From Brevundimonas sp. UBA5713 (lineage in GTDB: Bacteria > Pseudomonadota > Alphaproteobacteria > Caulobacterales > Caulobacteraceae): a stretch of DNA of 11,806 nucleotides. Positions 1 through 6,267 of the stretch are shown in pieces. Both the position numbers and the translations under genes were made by a program. The DNA lies in the NCBI RefSeq assembly GCF_002419815.1, contig NZ_DIGV01000025.1, positions 10,433-22,238 on the forward strand. Direction: 5' to 3'. Position 1 is the first letter of the stretch, and the number at the start of each line of letters is the position of its first letter. The notes under the pieces were generated by a model that was given only the letters and a program-made list of their open reading frames with translations, did no database searches and was not told the origin of the DNA.

Positions 1-1
1 G

Positions 2-1414
2 CACGTCGGCCACCTGCGCTCCTCCATCATCGGTGAAAGCCTGAAGCGCATCTTCCGCTTCCGTGGCGACGAAGTGATTGGCGATGCCCACTTCGGCGAC
101 TGGGGCTTCCAGATGGGCCTGCTGATCACCGCCTGCGGTGACGAGGGTCTGGCTGATGCCTTTATGGCCGAGGGCGATGGCCCCTTCCCGTTGGAAAGCC
201 CTGTCTCGCTGGAAGACTTGGAGCGTCTGTATCCGCAGGCCGCCGCCAAGGCCAAGGAAGACCCCGCCTTCCGCGACCGCGCCCGCAAGGCGACCGCAGA
301 GCTGCAGGCTGGCCGTGCCGGCTACCGCGCCCTGTGGCAGCATTTCGTGGCCGTCAGCCGCACCGCCCTGACCCGCGAGTTCGCGGCGCTGGACGTGACC
401 TTCGACCTTTGGAACGGCGAATCCGACGCCGATCCGGTCATGGAAGAAATGATCGCCGACCTGAAGGCCAAGAACCTGCTGGTCGAAGACAATGGCGCAC
501 AGGTCGTCCACGTCGCGCGCGATGGCGAAACCCGCAAGAAGAAGCTGGATGACGGTTCGGTCGTGCAGGTTCCCTCGCCGCCGCCGCTGCTGGTCATCTC
601 GTCGGAAGGTTCGGCCATGTATGGCACCACCGACCTGGCCACCATTCTGGACCGCAAAAAGTCGATCGCGCCGGACCTGATCCTCTACGTCGTGGACGAG
701 CGTCAGGCCGAGCATTTCGAACAGGTCTTCCGTGCGTCGTATCTGGCCGGTTACGCGCCTCAAAAGTCGCTGGAGCACCTCGGCTTCGGCACCATGAACG
801 GGCCGGACGGCAAGCCGTTCAAGACCCGCGCGGGCGGCGTGCTGAAACTGCACGACTTGATCACCATGACGACCGAAAAGGCGCGTGAGCGTCTGAAGGA
901 AGCCAAGCTGGGTGAGGACCTGACCGAAGCCGAGTTCGAAGAGATCGCGCACAAGGTCGCCATCGGCGCCCTGAAGTTCGCAGACCTGTCGAACGCCCGC
1001 ACGACGTCTTACGTCTTTGACCTCGACCGTTTCACCAGCTTCGAAGGCAAGACTGGCCCGTACCTGCTGTATCAGGCTGTCCGCATCAAATCCCTGCTGC
1101 GCAAGGCCGCCGACCAAGCTGCCGAGCACGGCGAGATCGTCATCGCCGAACAGGCCGAGCGCGATCTGGCCCTGACGCTGGATGCGTTCAACACCGCTGT
1201 GTCGGATGCCTATGACAAGCGTATGCCGCACCTGATCGCCGAGCACGCCTATCGCGTGGCGCAGAGCTTCTCGAAGTTTTACGCCGCCTGTCCGGTTCTG
1301 GCCCCCGGCCATGAAGCCACCCGTGGCTCTCGCCTTGCCCTGTCGGCCGCAGCCCTGCTGCAACTGGAAACTGCGCTCACCTTGCTGGGTATCCAGACGC
1401 CGGAACGGATGTAA
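2..1414 (+). CDS. argS: Arginyl-tRNA synthetase, 5' end missing
   Basis: This class I aminoacyl-tRNA synthetase charges tRNA-Arg with arginine in the cytoplasm. The reading frame is open from base 2, and its first visible residues, HVGHLRSSIIG, are the HIGH signature of the catalytic Rossmann fold. The gene therefore starts upstream, and roughly the first 120-130 residues of a family of about 600 are outside the window; 470 residues are visible. MYGTTDLATI (near base 620) is typical of ArgRS. At bases 818-835 the KMSKS loop position reads FKTRAGG, a divergent form common in bacterial ArgRS. The all-alpha DALR anticodon-binding domain begins around base 1050 (GKTGPYLLYQAVRIKSLL) and runs to the typical ending LLGIQTPERM. 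The stop TAA at 1412-1414 is followed by a strong terminator, so argS ends its transcription unit. Identity is firm; an ATG at base 74 is internal, not the start. Confidence 0.97.
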   Translation, partial: HVGHLRSSIIGESLKRIFRFRGDEVIGDAHFGDWGFQMGLLITACGDEGLADAFMAEGDGPFPLESPVSLEDLERLYPQAAAKAKEDPAFRDRARKATAELQAGRAGYRALWQHFVAVSRTALTREFAALDVTFDLWNGESDADPVMEEMIADLKAKNLLVEDNGAQVVHVARDGETRKKKLDDGSVVQVPSPPPLLVISSEGSAMYGTTDLATILDRKKSIAPDLILYVVDERQAEHFEQVFRASYLAGYAPQKSLEHLGFGTMNGPDGKPFKTRAGGVLKLHDLITMTTEKARERLKEAKLGEDLTEAEFEEIAHKVAIGALKFADLSNARTTSYVFDLDRFTSFEGKTGPYLLYQAVRIKSLLRKAADQAAEHGEIVIAEQAERDLALTLDAFNTAVSDAYDKRMPHLIAEHAYRVAQSFSKFYAACPVLAPGHEATRGSRLALSAAALLQLETALTLLGIQTPERM

Positions 1415-1435
1415 ACGGCAACGCCTCCCATACAG

Positions 1436-1473
1436 AAAGGGCCGGATGATCCTCTCATCCGGCCCTTTTCTTA
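1436..1473 (+). terminator. Intrinsic terminator of argS
   Basis: A perfect 14-bp inverted repeat (1436-1449 with 1455-1468, loop TCCTC) is followed by a T-rich run (TTTTCTTATTCT). It starts 21 nt after the argS stop. On the other strand it would also form a hairpin behind the 57-aa minus-strand ORF, but with a poor T tract. Confidence 0.93.
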
Positions 1474-1487
1474 TTCTGTAAACGCGA

Positions 1488-1661
1488 TCACGACTTCAGC
1501 ATTGTCGGCGGGACGCGGCGCAGACCGAACACCTTTCGCGGTATACGCGGCTCAAAGGATTTGTGTTCGCTGGCCATAGATTGATCCGACAACGAAACTT
1601 GCTGGTTTTCGGCGGCAACGGCAAAGTGTTGTTCGTTCGCGGAGGCGTCCTTGCGGGTCAT
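1488..1661 (-). CDS. Hypothetical 57-aa protein, doubtful
   Basis: I do not recognise this product. From the ATG at 1661-1659 it encodes 57 residues ending at TGA 1490-1488. The N-terminal half is polar (MTRKDASANEQ), and the C-terminal part is basic and proline-containing (FEPRIPRKVFGLRRVPP). It has no membrane segment, signal peptide or cysteine pair. Most codons end in G or C, as in the neighbouring genes, which favours coding. A GAAAG stretch about 9 nt upstream is only a weak ribosome-binding site, and I see no convincing promoter before it. A TTG at 1706 would extend it to 72 residues. It lies between the terminator of the 80-aa gene and the argS terminator. If it is not a gene, bases 1474-1767 hold nothing else I can identify. 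Confidence 0.35.
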   Translation of the reverse strand: MTRKDASANEQHFAVAAENQQVSLSDQSMASEHKSFEPRIPRKVFGLRRVPPTMLKS

Positions 1662-1764
1662 CAGTACTACTTTCTGAAAATCACTGTTCTTTCTAACTCG
1701 GTCCAATAAATGCCTGACAGCCCGAGAAGCTCACCCTTAAAAAGTAAATAGATGTGAAGCCGCC

Positions 1765-1795
1765 AAAGAGGCCGGACACCGAAGCATCCGGCCTC
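1765..1795 (-). terminator. Hairpin terminator after the 80-aa gene
   Basis: A 9-bp perfect stem (1768-1776 with 1787-1795, 10-nt loop) lies 12 nt beyond the stop of the minus-strand 80-aa gene. On that strand it is followed by only three T residues and then GC-rich sequence, so it may be an inefficient terminator or a 3'-end stabilising hairpin. Confidence 0.55.
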
Positions 1796-1806
1796 CTGAC
1801 CACGTC

Positions 1807-2049
1807 CTAGCGCGGCGGCTGCGTCAGCGGACGCTCCGACAGGGGATCGGGGCGTTCCTGATCCTGACGCAGGCGATTGGTCGCCTGTTCGTTGTCGGTG
1901 CGGTTTTCACTTTCCAGCCGCTCCTGATCTTCCTGCTGGGCGGTGTGGGTAAAGGCCTCGCCCACCTCGTGTCCCTTTTGTGCAGGATCGGCGGTTGCAT
2001 CGCCCGTCATACCCGGGCGAATGTTGTCGGGGAAGTTGGTGTCGGTCAT
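1807..2049 (-). CDS. Small hydrophilic, probably disordered protein (80 aa)
   Basis: No family is recognised. The 80-residue product begins MTDTNFPDNIRPGM. It is dominated by D, E, Q, R, N, T and P, has no Cys, Trp or Tyr, and no hydrophobic stretch long enough for a membrane helix. The middle (GEAFTHTAQQEDQERLESEN) could form an amphipathic or charged helix; both ends look disordered. The start is supported by an AGAGGAAA ribosome-binding site 7-8 nt before the ATG at 2049. A perfect GGAAC-N16-CGTT promoter lies 36 nt upstream, so I infer expression in the general stress response under an EcfG/SigT-type sigma factor. It is the last of three similar small minus-strand genes and has its own promoter, with a hairpin behind it. 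A cytoplasmic hydrophilin-like protective role is inference only. That it is a gene is fairly sure; its function is unknown. Confidence 0.75.
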   Translation of the reverse strand: MTDTNFPDNIRPGMTGDATADPAQKGHEVGEAFTHTAQQEDQERLESENRTDNEQATNRLRQDQERPDPLSERPLTQPPR

Positions 2050-2084
2050 CCGGCATTTCCTCTTTATTGCGCCCCTGTGAATTC

Positions 2085-2109
2085 AACGGCATCACACATC
2101 GGCTGTTCC
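2085..2109 (-). promoter_or_regulatory. EcfG/SigT-type stress promoter for the 80-aa gene
   Basis: On the minus strand GGAAC (2109-2105) is followed, after 16 nt, by CGTT (2088-2085). This matches the alphaproteobacterial general-stress-response consensus GGAAC-N16/17-(C/T)GTT without mismatch. The -10 part lies 36 nt before the ATG at 2049, leaving a short leader with the ribosome-binding site. It sits just beyond the stop codon of the 82-aa gene, so the 80-aa gene can be transcribed separately. Confidence 0.75.
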
Positions 2110-2151
2110 CGTTGGGGCCATCACAGGGTCGTCAGTGGTTGTTGTCTGGCT

Positions 2152-2400
2152 TTAACGGTCGGGCTTGTTGGCCTGTCCTTGATTGACGCCACCATCGGGC
2201 TGAACCATGCCGCTGGATTGCGGCTGGCGCGTCTGGCCATCGTCGCCTTGCATCGCGGCATCGGGATCGCGATCACTGGCAGTTTTTGGCTGGGCTTCGG
2301 GATGGGCACCACCGCGAGCCAGACGCTCTTCGTCAGGCTGGTCATGCGTATGTGCCTCGGCCCCCTCGCGAGGCGTATCGGGTCGATTGGGGTCAGTCAT
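2152..2400 (-). CDS. Small hydrophilin-like disordered protein (82 aa)
   Basis: No family is recognised. The 82-residue product (start MTDPNRPDTPREG) has no Phe, Trp, Tyr, Cys or Ile. It is built mainly of D, G, P, Q, R, A and E, with about 11 percent glycine, which is the composition of hydrophilins and other intrinsically disordered desiccation or osmotic-stress proteins. There is no signal peptide and no membrane segment. The ATG at 2400 is preceded by a clear AAGGAG ribosome-binding site 8 nt upstream. It lies 37 nt downstream of the 98-aa gene with no promoter or terminator visible between, so the two are probably co-transcribed from the EcfG-type promoter at 2772-2796. Antisense reading frames here are shadows. 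Coding is likely; a protective role is inferred from composition and promoter only. Confidence 0.72.
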   Translation of the reverse strand: MTDPNRPDTPREGAEAHTHDQPDEERLARGGAHPEAQPKTASDRDPDAAMQGDDGQTRQPQSSGMVQPDGGVNQGQANKPDR

Positions 2401-2437
2401 CGATAGTCTCCTTGGCTAGAAGTGCCTGCTGACACGG

Positions 2438-2734
2438 TCAGGGGCGGTTGATCTGCGGGTCGGCATTGCCCAGCCCGCCGGTGGCCGATTGCGAGATGCG
2501 ATCGGCACCGTCCTCGTTCAGCTCTTCGGCAAACTCTTCGCTGATCTCCTCGGGGCCGCGCGGCTCGCGGCTCGCATCCATCTTGGTGCGCAGCTCTTCG
2601 TCGCGTTGGTCGTCGCCCACAAAGTCGGGCTGCGCGGGATCGCTCTGGCCTTGCGCTTGTTGGCCTTGCTGTGGCTGCAGCGGCGCGTTGGACGGCACGT
2701 TTTCAGGTCGTGAACTTTGGGATTGGTTACTCAT
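2438..2734 (-). CDS. Small acidic hydrophilic protein (98 aa), stress-type
   Basis: No family is recognised. The N-terminal 35 residues are rich in Q, S, N and P (SNQSQSSRPENVPSN, then a Gln-rich stretch). A strongly acidic middle (about residues 45-75, including EEISEEFAEELNEDGADR) probably forms a helix, and the tail is Gly/Asn rich. There is no Cys, Trp or Tyr, no membrane helix and no signal peptide. The ATG at 2734 has a GAGGAA ribosome-binding site about 8 nt upstream. A GGAAC-N16-GGTT promoter lies 38 nt before the start. It heads a likely two-gene unit with the 82-aa gene and, with the separately promoted 80-aa gene, forms a cluster of three small disordered proteins. I infer a general-stress-response role; the biochemical function is unknown. 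Confidence 0.75.
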   Translation of the reverse strand: MSNQSQSSRPENVPSNAPLQPQQGQQAQGQSDPAQPDFVGDDQRDEELRTKMDASREPRGPEEISEEFAEELNEDGADRISQSATGGLGNADPQINRP

Positions 2735-2771
2735 CTGGGCCGTTCCTCGTTTGGCCCCCCGCTGAGGAAAT

Positions 2772-2796
2772 AACCCGAGGCCAAGCCCGCCGTTCC
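2772..2796 (-). promoter_or_regulatory. EcfG/SigT-type stress promoter for the 98-aa and 82-aa genes
   Basis: On the minus strand GGAAC (2796-2792) is separated by 17 nt from GTT (2774-2772), which can also be written GGAAC-N16-GGTT. The -35 is perfect, and the -10 keeps GTT but has G instead of the preferred C or T before it. The distance to the ATG at 2734 suits a leader of about 30 nt. A second promoter of the same type 690 nt further along the same strand strengthens the call. Confidence 0.65.
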
Positions 2797-2909
2797 GCCC
2801 TCTGCACCAATGTCCAGTTGCGAACCTTGGTACCGGGACAACCGCACATTACCACTTCTAATTCATTGTTTAGTAAGCATCTTTTTCAGCAGGACGGCGG
2901 CTTTGGCGA

Positions 2910-2937
2910 TTGCCTAACCAGAGTCCCAATGGCTAAG
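2910..2937 (+). promoter_or_regulatory. Candidate vegetative promoter with internal GANTC site
   Basis: TTGCCT (2910-2915), a 16-nt spacer and GCTAAG (2932-2937, continuing CT) resemble the Caulobacter housekeeping promoter, whose -10 is GCTANAWC. It lies about 30 nt before the GTG start at 2969. The spacer contains GAGTC at 2921-2925, a GANTC site for CcrM-type methylation, in the position described for GcrA-activated promoters. The assignment comes from pattern only. Confidence 0.45.
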
Positions 2938-2968
2938 CTTGGGCAGAGTTTTTTAGGGTTTTGCTTTC

Positions 2969-3439
2969 GTGTCCAACGCTCCCAAGACGGGCTACGCCCG
3001 CACCCCGACCGCTGACGGCGGCGTCCAGTTTAACTATCGCGGCGTGCGTCTGGCCCCTGGCCTGCCCGCAGGCATGGCAATCTTGCCTGCGATAGTGATC
3101 TTCGTCATCGGCGCATTCAGCACACCCCATGGCTTTGCGCTGTTCGTCATGGTGCTGATCTACATCTTCGTGTTCACCAAATTCCTGAACAAGACCGACC
3201 GCAGCATCACCATCTATCCGGACCGCATCGTCACCTATAAGGGCCAGACCATCGCTTTTCGCGACATCACCCACCTCGGTTGGGAAACCCACAGCCAGTC
3301 GGGCCGCGGTTTCGACGGTTCGTTCCTGAAGGCCCAGTCGATGGGCGTCGTCCACAACGTCTCGGGCTATACCAATCAGACCATCGCAACCGGCTTGCAC
3401 AACGAAGCCAGGCCGATTTCGCAAATCAAGTTCGGCTAA
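2969..3439 (+). CDS. Two-helix membrane protein, possible PH-like tail (156 aa)
   Basis: The product has a polar N-terminus of about 30 residues, then two adjacent hydrophobic segments (about residues 35-50 and 55-72) separated only by STPHG, so it should form a helical hairpin in the inner membrane. The remaining 80 residues (from SITIYPDRIVTYKGQTIAFRD) look like alternating beta strands. This layout is seen in bacterial PH-domain membrane proteins, but I cannot confirm the family. The frame is supported by codon use and by the hydrophobic pattern. The start is GTG at 2969, with a weak AGGG about 10 nt upstream, and no better start lies near. The stop is followed by a small 6-bp hairpin without a T run, and the deaminase gene begins 54 nt later, so the two may be co-transcribed. 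No substrate or partner can be named. Confidence 0.8.
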   Translation: MSNAPKTGYARTPTADGGVQFNYRGVRLAPGLPAGMAILPAIVIFVIGAFSTPHGFALFVMVLIYIFVFTKFLNKTDRSITIYPDRIVTYKGQTIAFRDITHLGWETHSQSGRGFDGSFLKAQSMGVVHNVSGYTNQTIATGLHNEARPISQIKFG

Positions 3440-3493
3440 GCCTTACCGCTTAGGCTGATAGATTGAACGGCGGGGTTGGGTTAAAGGTCAGGG

Positions 3494-4534
3494 ATGACCG
3501 ATACCCTCCCCGCCGTTTCCGTATCCGACCTAGACGCCTTCATCGCCGGCCTGCCCAAGGCCGAACTGCACCTGCACATCGAAGGCTCGCTCGAGCCGGA
3601 ACTGATGTTCGAACTGGCCCAGCGCAACAACGTCGCCATCCCCTACGACAGCGTAGAGGCCGTGCGCGCCGCCTATGACTTCTCGAACCTGCAGGACTTC
3701 CTCGACATCTATTATGCGGGCGCAAATGTGCTGCTGACCGCCAAGGATTTCGAAGACCTGACCTTCGCCTATTTCACGCGTATCGCTGCCGACAATGTGC
3801 GCCACGCGGAAATCTTCTTTGACCCGCAGACTCACACCGACCGTGGCGTCGCGTTCGAAACCGTGGTCGAGGGCATCATCGCGGGCATGAAGCGCGCCGA
3901 GACCGAACTGGGCGTCAGCTCGGGCCTGATCCTCAGCTTCCTGCGCCACCTGTCCGAAGAAGCCGCGTTTGAAACTCTGGAAATGGCCAAGCCCTATCTG
4001 GACCGTTTCATTGGCGTCGGCCTAGATAGTTCGGAAGTCGGCCACCCGCCCTCAAAGTTCGAGCGCGTCTTTGCCGCCTGCCGTGAGCTGGGCCTCAAGA
4101 TCTGCTGCCACGCCGGTGAAGAAGGCCCGCCTGCCTACGTGCACGAGGCACTGGACCTGCTGAAGATCGACCGCATGGACCACGGCAACCGCTCGATGGA
4201 AGACGAGGCGCTGGTCGAGCGTCTGGCCAAGGAGCAGATGACCCTGACCGTCTGCCCGCTGTCGAACCTGAAGCTGTGCGTGGTCAAGGACCTGAAGGAT
4301 CACCCGATCCCGTCCATGCTGGCCAAGGGCCTGCACGTCACACTGAACTCGGACGACCCGTCCTATTTCGGCGGCTACGTGAACGACAATTATATCCAGC
4401 TCGCCCGCGCCGTCGGCCTGACCCGCGAACAGGTCATCCAGATCGCCAAAAACTCGTTCGAAGGCAGCTTCCTGCCGGAAGACAAGAAGGCCCAGTATCT
4501 GGCCGAAATCGACGCCTACGTCGCAGCCAACTAA
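3494..4534 (+). CDS. Adenine deaminase (adenosine deaminase superfamily, ADE subgroup)
   Basis: This 346-aa cytoplasmic TIM-barrel metal hydrolase most likely converts adenine to hypoxanthine plus ammonia in purine salvage. The zinc-site motifs of the adenosine/adenine deaminase family are all visible: HLHIEG (H26, H28), HAGEEGP (H206, catalytic E209), MDHG (H230) and NSDDP (D287/D288). The segments FLDIYYAGANVL, DPQTHTDRG, SFLRHLSEE, GLDSSEVGHPPSKF and PLSNLKLCVV match, from memory, the Pseudomonas PA0148 and fungal Aah1 adenine deaminases rather than classical adenosine deaminase. Automatic pipelines often call such genes add; the substrate here is inferred. The ATG at 3494 has AAAGG about 6 nt upstream. 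The gene follows the two-helix membrane protein by 54 nt, has no promoter of its own that I can see, and ends in a terminator shared with convergent pncA. Length is normal and no key residue is missing. Confidence 0.93.
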   Translation: MTDTLPAVSVSDLDAFIAGLPKAELHLHIEGSLEPELMFELAQRNNVAIPYDSVEAVRAAYDFSNLQDFLDIYYAGANVLLTAKDFEDLTFAYFTRIAADNVRHAEIFFDPQTHTDRGVAFETVVEGIIAGMKRAETELGVSSGLILSFLRHLSEEAAFETLEMAKPYLDRFIGVGLDSSEVGHPPSKFERVFAACRELGLKICCHAGEEGPPAYVHEALDLLKIDRMDHGNRSMEDEALVERLAKEQMTLTVCPLSNLKLCVVKDLKDHPIPSMLAKGLHVTLNSDDPSYFGGYVNDNYIQLARAVGLTREQVIQIAKNSFEGSFLPEDKKAQYLAEIDAYVAAN

Positions 4535-4546
4535 GCCAAACACAGC

Positions 4547-4580
4547 AAAAAGCCCCGTTGTCGCCAGCGGGGCTTTTTTC
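4547..4580. terminator. Bidirectional terminator between the deaminase gene and pncA
   Basis: An 11-bp stem (4547-4557 with 4568-4578, 10-nt loop) is flanked by A5 on the left and T6 on the right, so it can act on both strands. It lies 12 nt after the deaminase stop and 12 nt beyond the pncA stop (4592). Confidence 0.93.
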
Positions 4581-4591
4581 TAGCCTACAAG

Positions 4592-5227
4592 TCAGCGCTG
4601 GAAGAGGCGAGAAATCCCCAACGCATCAAAGCTGTCGCGGGCGGCCTGTGCCGTGTCTTCGGCGATGGCGCGGGTGGCGTCTTCGATGACCACGGCTTCG
4701 AAGCCTTCACGCACGGCGTCCTCGGCGGTGAAGCGCACGCAGTAGTCGTAGGCGAGGCCACAGACGAACACGCGCCGGATGCCGAGGTCGCGCAGCAGTC
4801 CGGCCAGACCGGTGGGGGTCTGGTGGTCATTTTCGAAGAAGGCCGAATAGCTGTCCACCGCAGGGTTGGCCCCCTTGCGGATGATGGCCGCCGCGCGCTG
4901 GATCGTCGGCGCGACATCGGCATGAAAGTCCGCGCCCTTTGTGCCCTGAACGCAGTGGTCGGGCCACAGCATTTGCAGGCCGTATTCAACCTCAATCTGG
5001 GTGAACGGAGCCGCCCCTTCATGGTTGGAGGCAAAGCTGATCTGGTCGGCCGTATGCCAATCCTGAGACACGATCACGGTTTTGAACTGCGCCGCGATCT
5101 GGTTGATCAGGGGCATGATCCCTGCCCCGCCTTGAACCGCCAAGGCCCCGCCCTCGCAGAAATCATTCTGCGGATCGACCACGATCAGGGCGTCATGGTC
5201 GGTCACGTCAAAGGCGGGGATGGTCAT
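4592..5227 (-). CDS. pncA: Nicotinamidase
   Basis: This cysteine hydrolase of the isochorismatase-like superfamily deamidates nicotinamide to nicotinate, feeding NAD salvage through the Preiss-Handler route; enzymes of this group can also hydrolyse pyrazinamide. The 211-aa product shows the full catalytic triad: D18 in VVDPQNDF, K118 in IRKGANP and C163 in GLAYDYCVRFTAEDA. The metal ligands are D56 and H58 (QDWH) and H91 (WPDHCVQGT), with H69 nearby. The start ATG at 5227 is chosen because VTDHDALIVVDPQNDF then sits at the usual distance from the N-terminus and GGAG lies 9 nt upstream. A longer frame up to 5344 runs back through the fbp end and adds a low-complexity Ser/Pro segment, so I reject it. 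It begins 4 nt after the fbp stop, which suggests an operon with translational coupling. Length and motifs are normal. Confidence 0.96.
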   Translation of the reverse strand: MTIPAFDVTDHDALIVVDPQNDFCEGGALAVQGGAGIMPLINQIAAQFKTVIVSQDWHTADQISFASNHEGAAPFTQIEVEYGLQMLWPDHCVQGTKGADFHADVAPTIQRAAAIIRKGANPAVDSYSAFFENDHQTPTGLAGLLRDLGIRRVFVCGLAYDYCVRFTAEDAVREGFEAVVIEDATRAIAEDTAQAARDSFDALGISRLFQR

Positions 5228-5231
5228 AGGC

Positions 5232-6212
5232 TTACACTCCGCAAGTATCGGCGATGATGTCGATTTCGTTGGCCGAGCCGAGGATGACCGGCACGCGTTG
5301 GTGCAACTGGGTCGGGGTGACGTCGAGGATGGCGGCGCGGCCATCGGTGGTGGACTTGCCGCCCGCCTGCTCGACGAGGAAGCTCATCGGATTACCTTCA
5401 TACATCAGGCGCAGCTTGCCCGGCTTGTTCGGCTCGCGCTTGTCCCACGGATACAGGAAGACGCCGCCGCGCATCATGATGCGGTGCACGTCGGCGACCA
5501 TGGCGGCGACCCAGCGCATGTTGAAATTCTTGCCGCGACCGCCCTCGGCTCCCTGAAGGCAGCCCTCGACGTATTTCTGCACGCCCTCGGCCCAGTGACG
5601 CTGGTTCGACATGTTGATGGCGAACTCTTTGGTGTCGGGCGTGATCTTGATCTCGGGGTGGGTCAGCAGCCACTGGCCGTCCAGCGACAGGGTGAAGCCC
5701 GACACGCCCTTGCCGGTCGTCAGCACCAGCATGGTCTGGCCGCCGTAGAGCACATAGCCCGCCGCCAGCTGTTTGCGACCATCCTGCATGAAAGATGCGT
5801 CGGTGACCTCGCCTTCCGGCGCGGCCAGCACCGAGAAGATGGTGCCGACAGGGGCATTGATGTCGATGTTGGAGGAGCCGTCCAGCGGGTCGAACAGCAC
5901 AAGGAATTTACCGCCCGAATGTTGGGCGGGCTGGCAGTTGTCCATTTCCTCGGAGGCGACGCCAGCGACCAGCGGCAGGGCCAGCAGGGCATCGGTCAGG
6001 ATGTCGTTGGAGATGACGTCCAGCTTCTTCTGCTCTTCGTCCTGCACATTAACAGCGCCGGACGCACCCAGCGCACCGGCCAGCGCGCCGCCCGACACCA
6101 CCTTGCGGATATCCACGCAGGCCGCCGCGATATGGGCCAGCAGTTCGGCCAGACCGTCGGTCAGGCCAGCGGCCGACAGATGCGCAGACAGATCAAGGCG
6201 GGTCTCGGTCAT
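5232..6212 (-). CDS. fbp: Fructose-1,6-bisphosphatase, class I
   Basis: The enzyme hydrolyses fructose 1,6-bisphosphate to fructose 6-phosphate plus phosphate, the committed step of gluconeogenesis, in the cytoplasm. The 326-aa product carries the class I signatures: EEQKKLDVISND (about residues 59-70), the metal ligands in SEEMDN (E88/E89), FDPLDGSSNIDINAPVGTIFS (D108, D111) and a C-terminal YEGNPMSFLVEQAGGKS. I prefer the ATG at 6212 (MTETRLDL), which has GGAATGG about 7-10 nt upstream. An ATG three codons earlier (6221) is possible, and one at 6296 would overlap the promoter. It is the first gene of an fbp-pncA operon and is transcribed away from gcvT. A long plus-strand frame across this gene is a GC-rich shadow. 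Family identity is certain; the start is fairly sure. Confidence 0.96.
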   Translation of the reverse strand: MTETRLDLSAHLSAAGLTDGLAELLAHIAAACVDIRKVVSGGALAGALGASGAVNVQDEEQKKLDVISNDILTDALLALPLVAGVASEEMDNCQPAQHSGGKFLVLFDPLDGSSNIDINAPVGTIFSVLAAPEGEVTDASFMQDGRKQLAAGYVLYGGQTMLVLTTGKGVSGFTLSLDGQWLLTHPEIKITPDTKEFAINMSNQRHWAEGVQKYVEGCLQGAEGGRGKNFNMRWVAAMVADVHRIMMRGGVFLYPWDKREPNKPGKLRLMYEGNPMSFLVEQAGGKSTTDGRAAILDVTPTQLHQRVPVILGSANEIDIIADTCGV

Positions 6213-6267
6213 TTTATCCATTCCAGAACATCGATTCCGTTGGCCTCTCATGGCCTCAGCCCGCCCG

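Noticed and set aside
1945..2406. 153-codon plus-strand frame with hydrophobic stretches
   Set aside because: Antisense to the 80-aa and 82-aa genes, crosses the EcfG-type promoter, and has no good ribosome-binding site. The minus-strand genes have clear ribosome-binding sites and promoters.
2933..3424. 163-codon minus-strand frame over the two-helix membrane protein
   Set aside because: Antisense shadow with a His/Asp-rich translation; the plus-strand frame has a sensible membrane topology and a promoter-like sequence upstream.
3436..3453. Small hairpin CTAAGC/GCTTAG after the two-helix membrane protein gene, as a terminator
   Set aside because: Only 6 bp and no T run, so I do not call it a terminator; read-through into the deaminase gene is more likely.
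4592..5344. Longer pncA start at 5344 (250 aa)
   Set aside because: The extra 39 residues are a Ser/Pro-rich read-through of the fbp 3' end in another frame. The ATG at 5227 has a good ribosome-binding site and the usual N-terminus.
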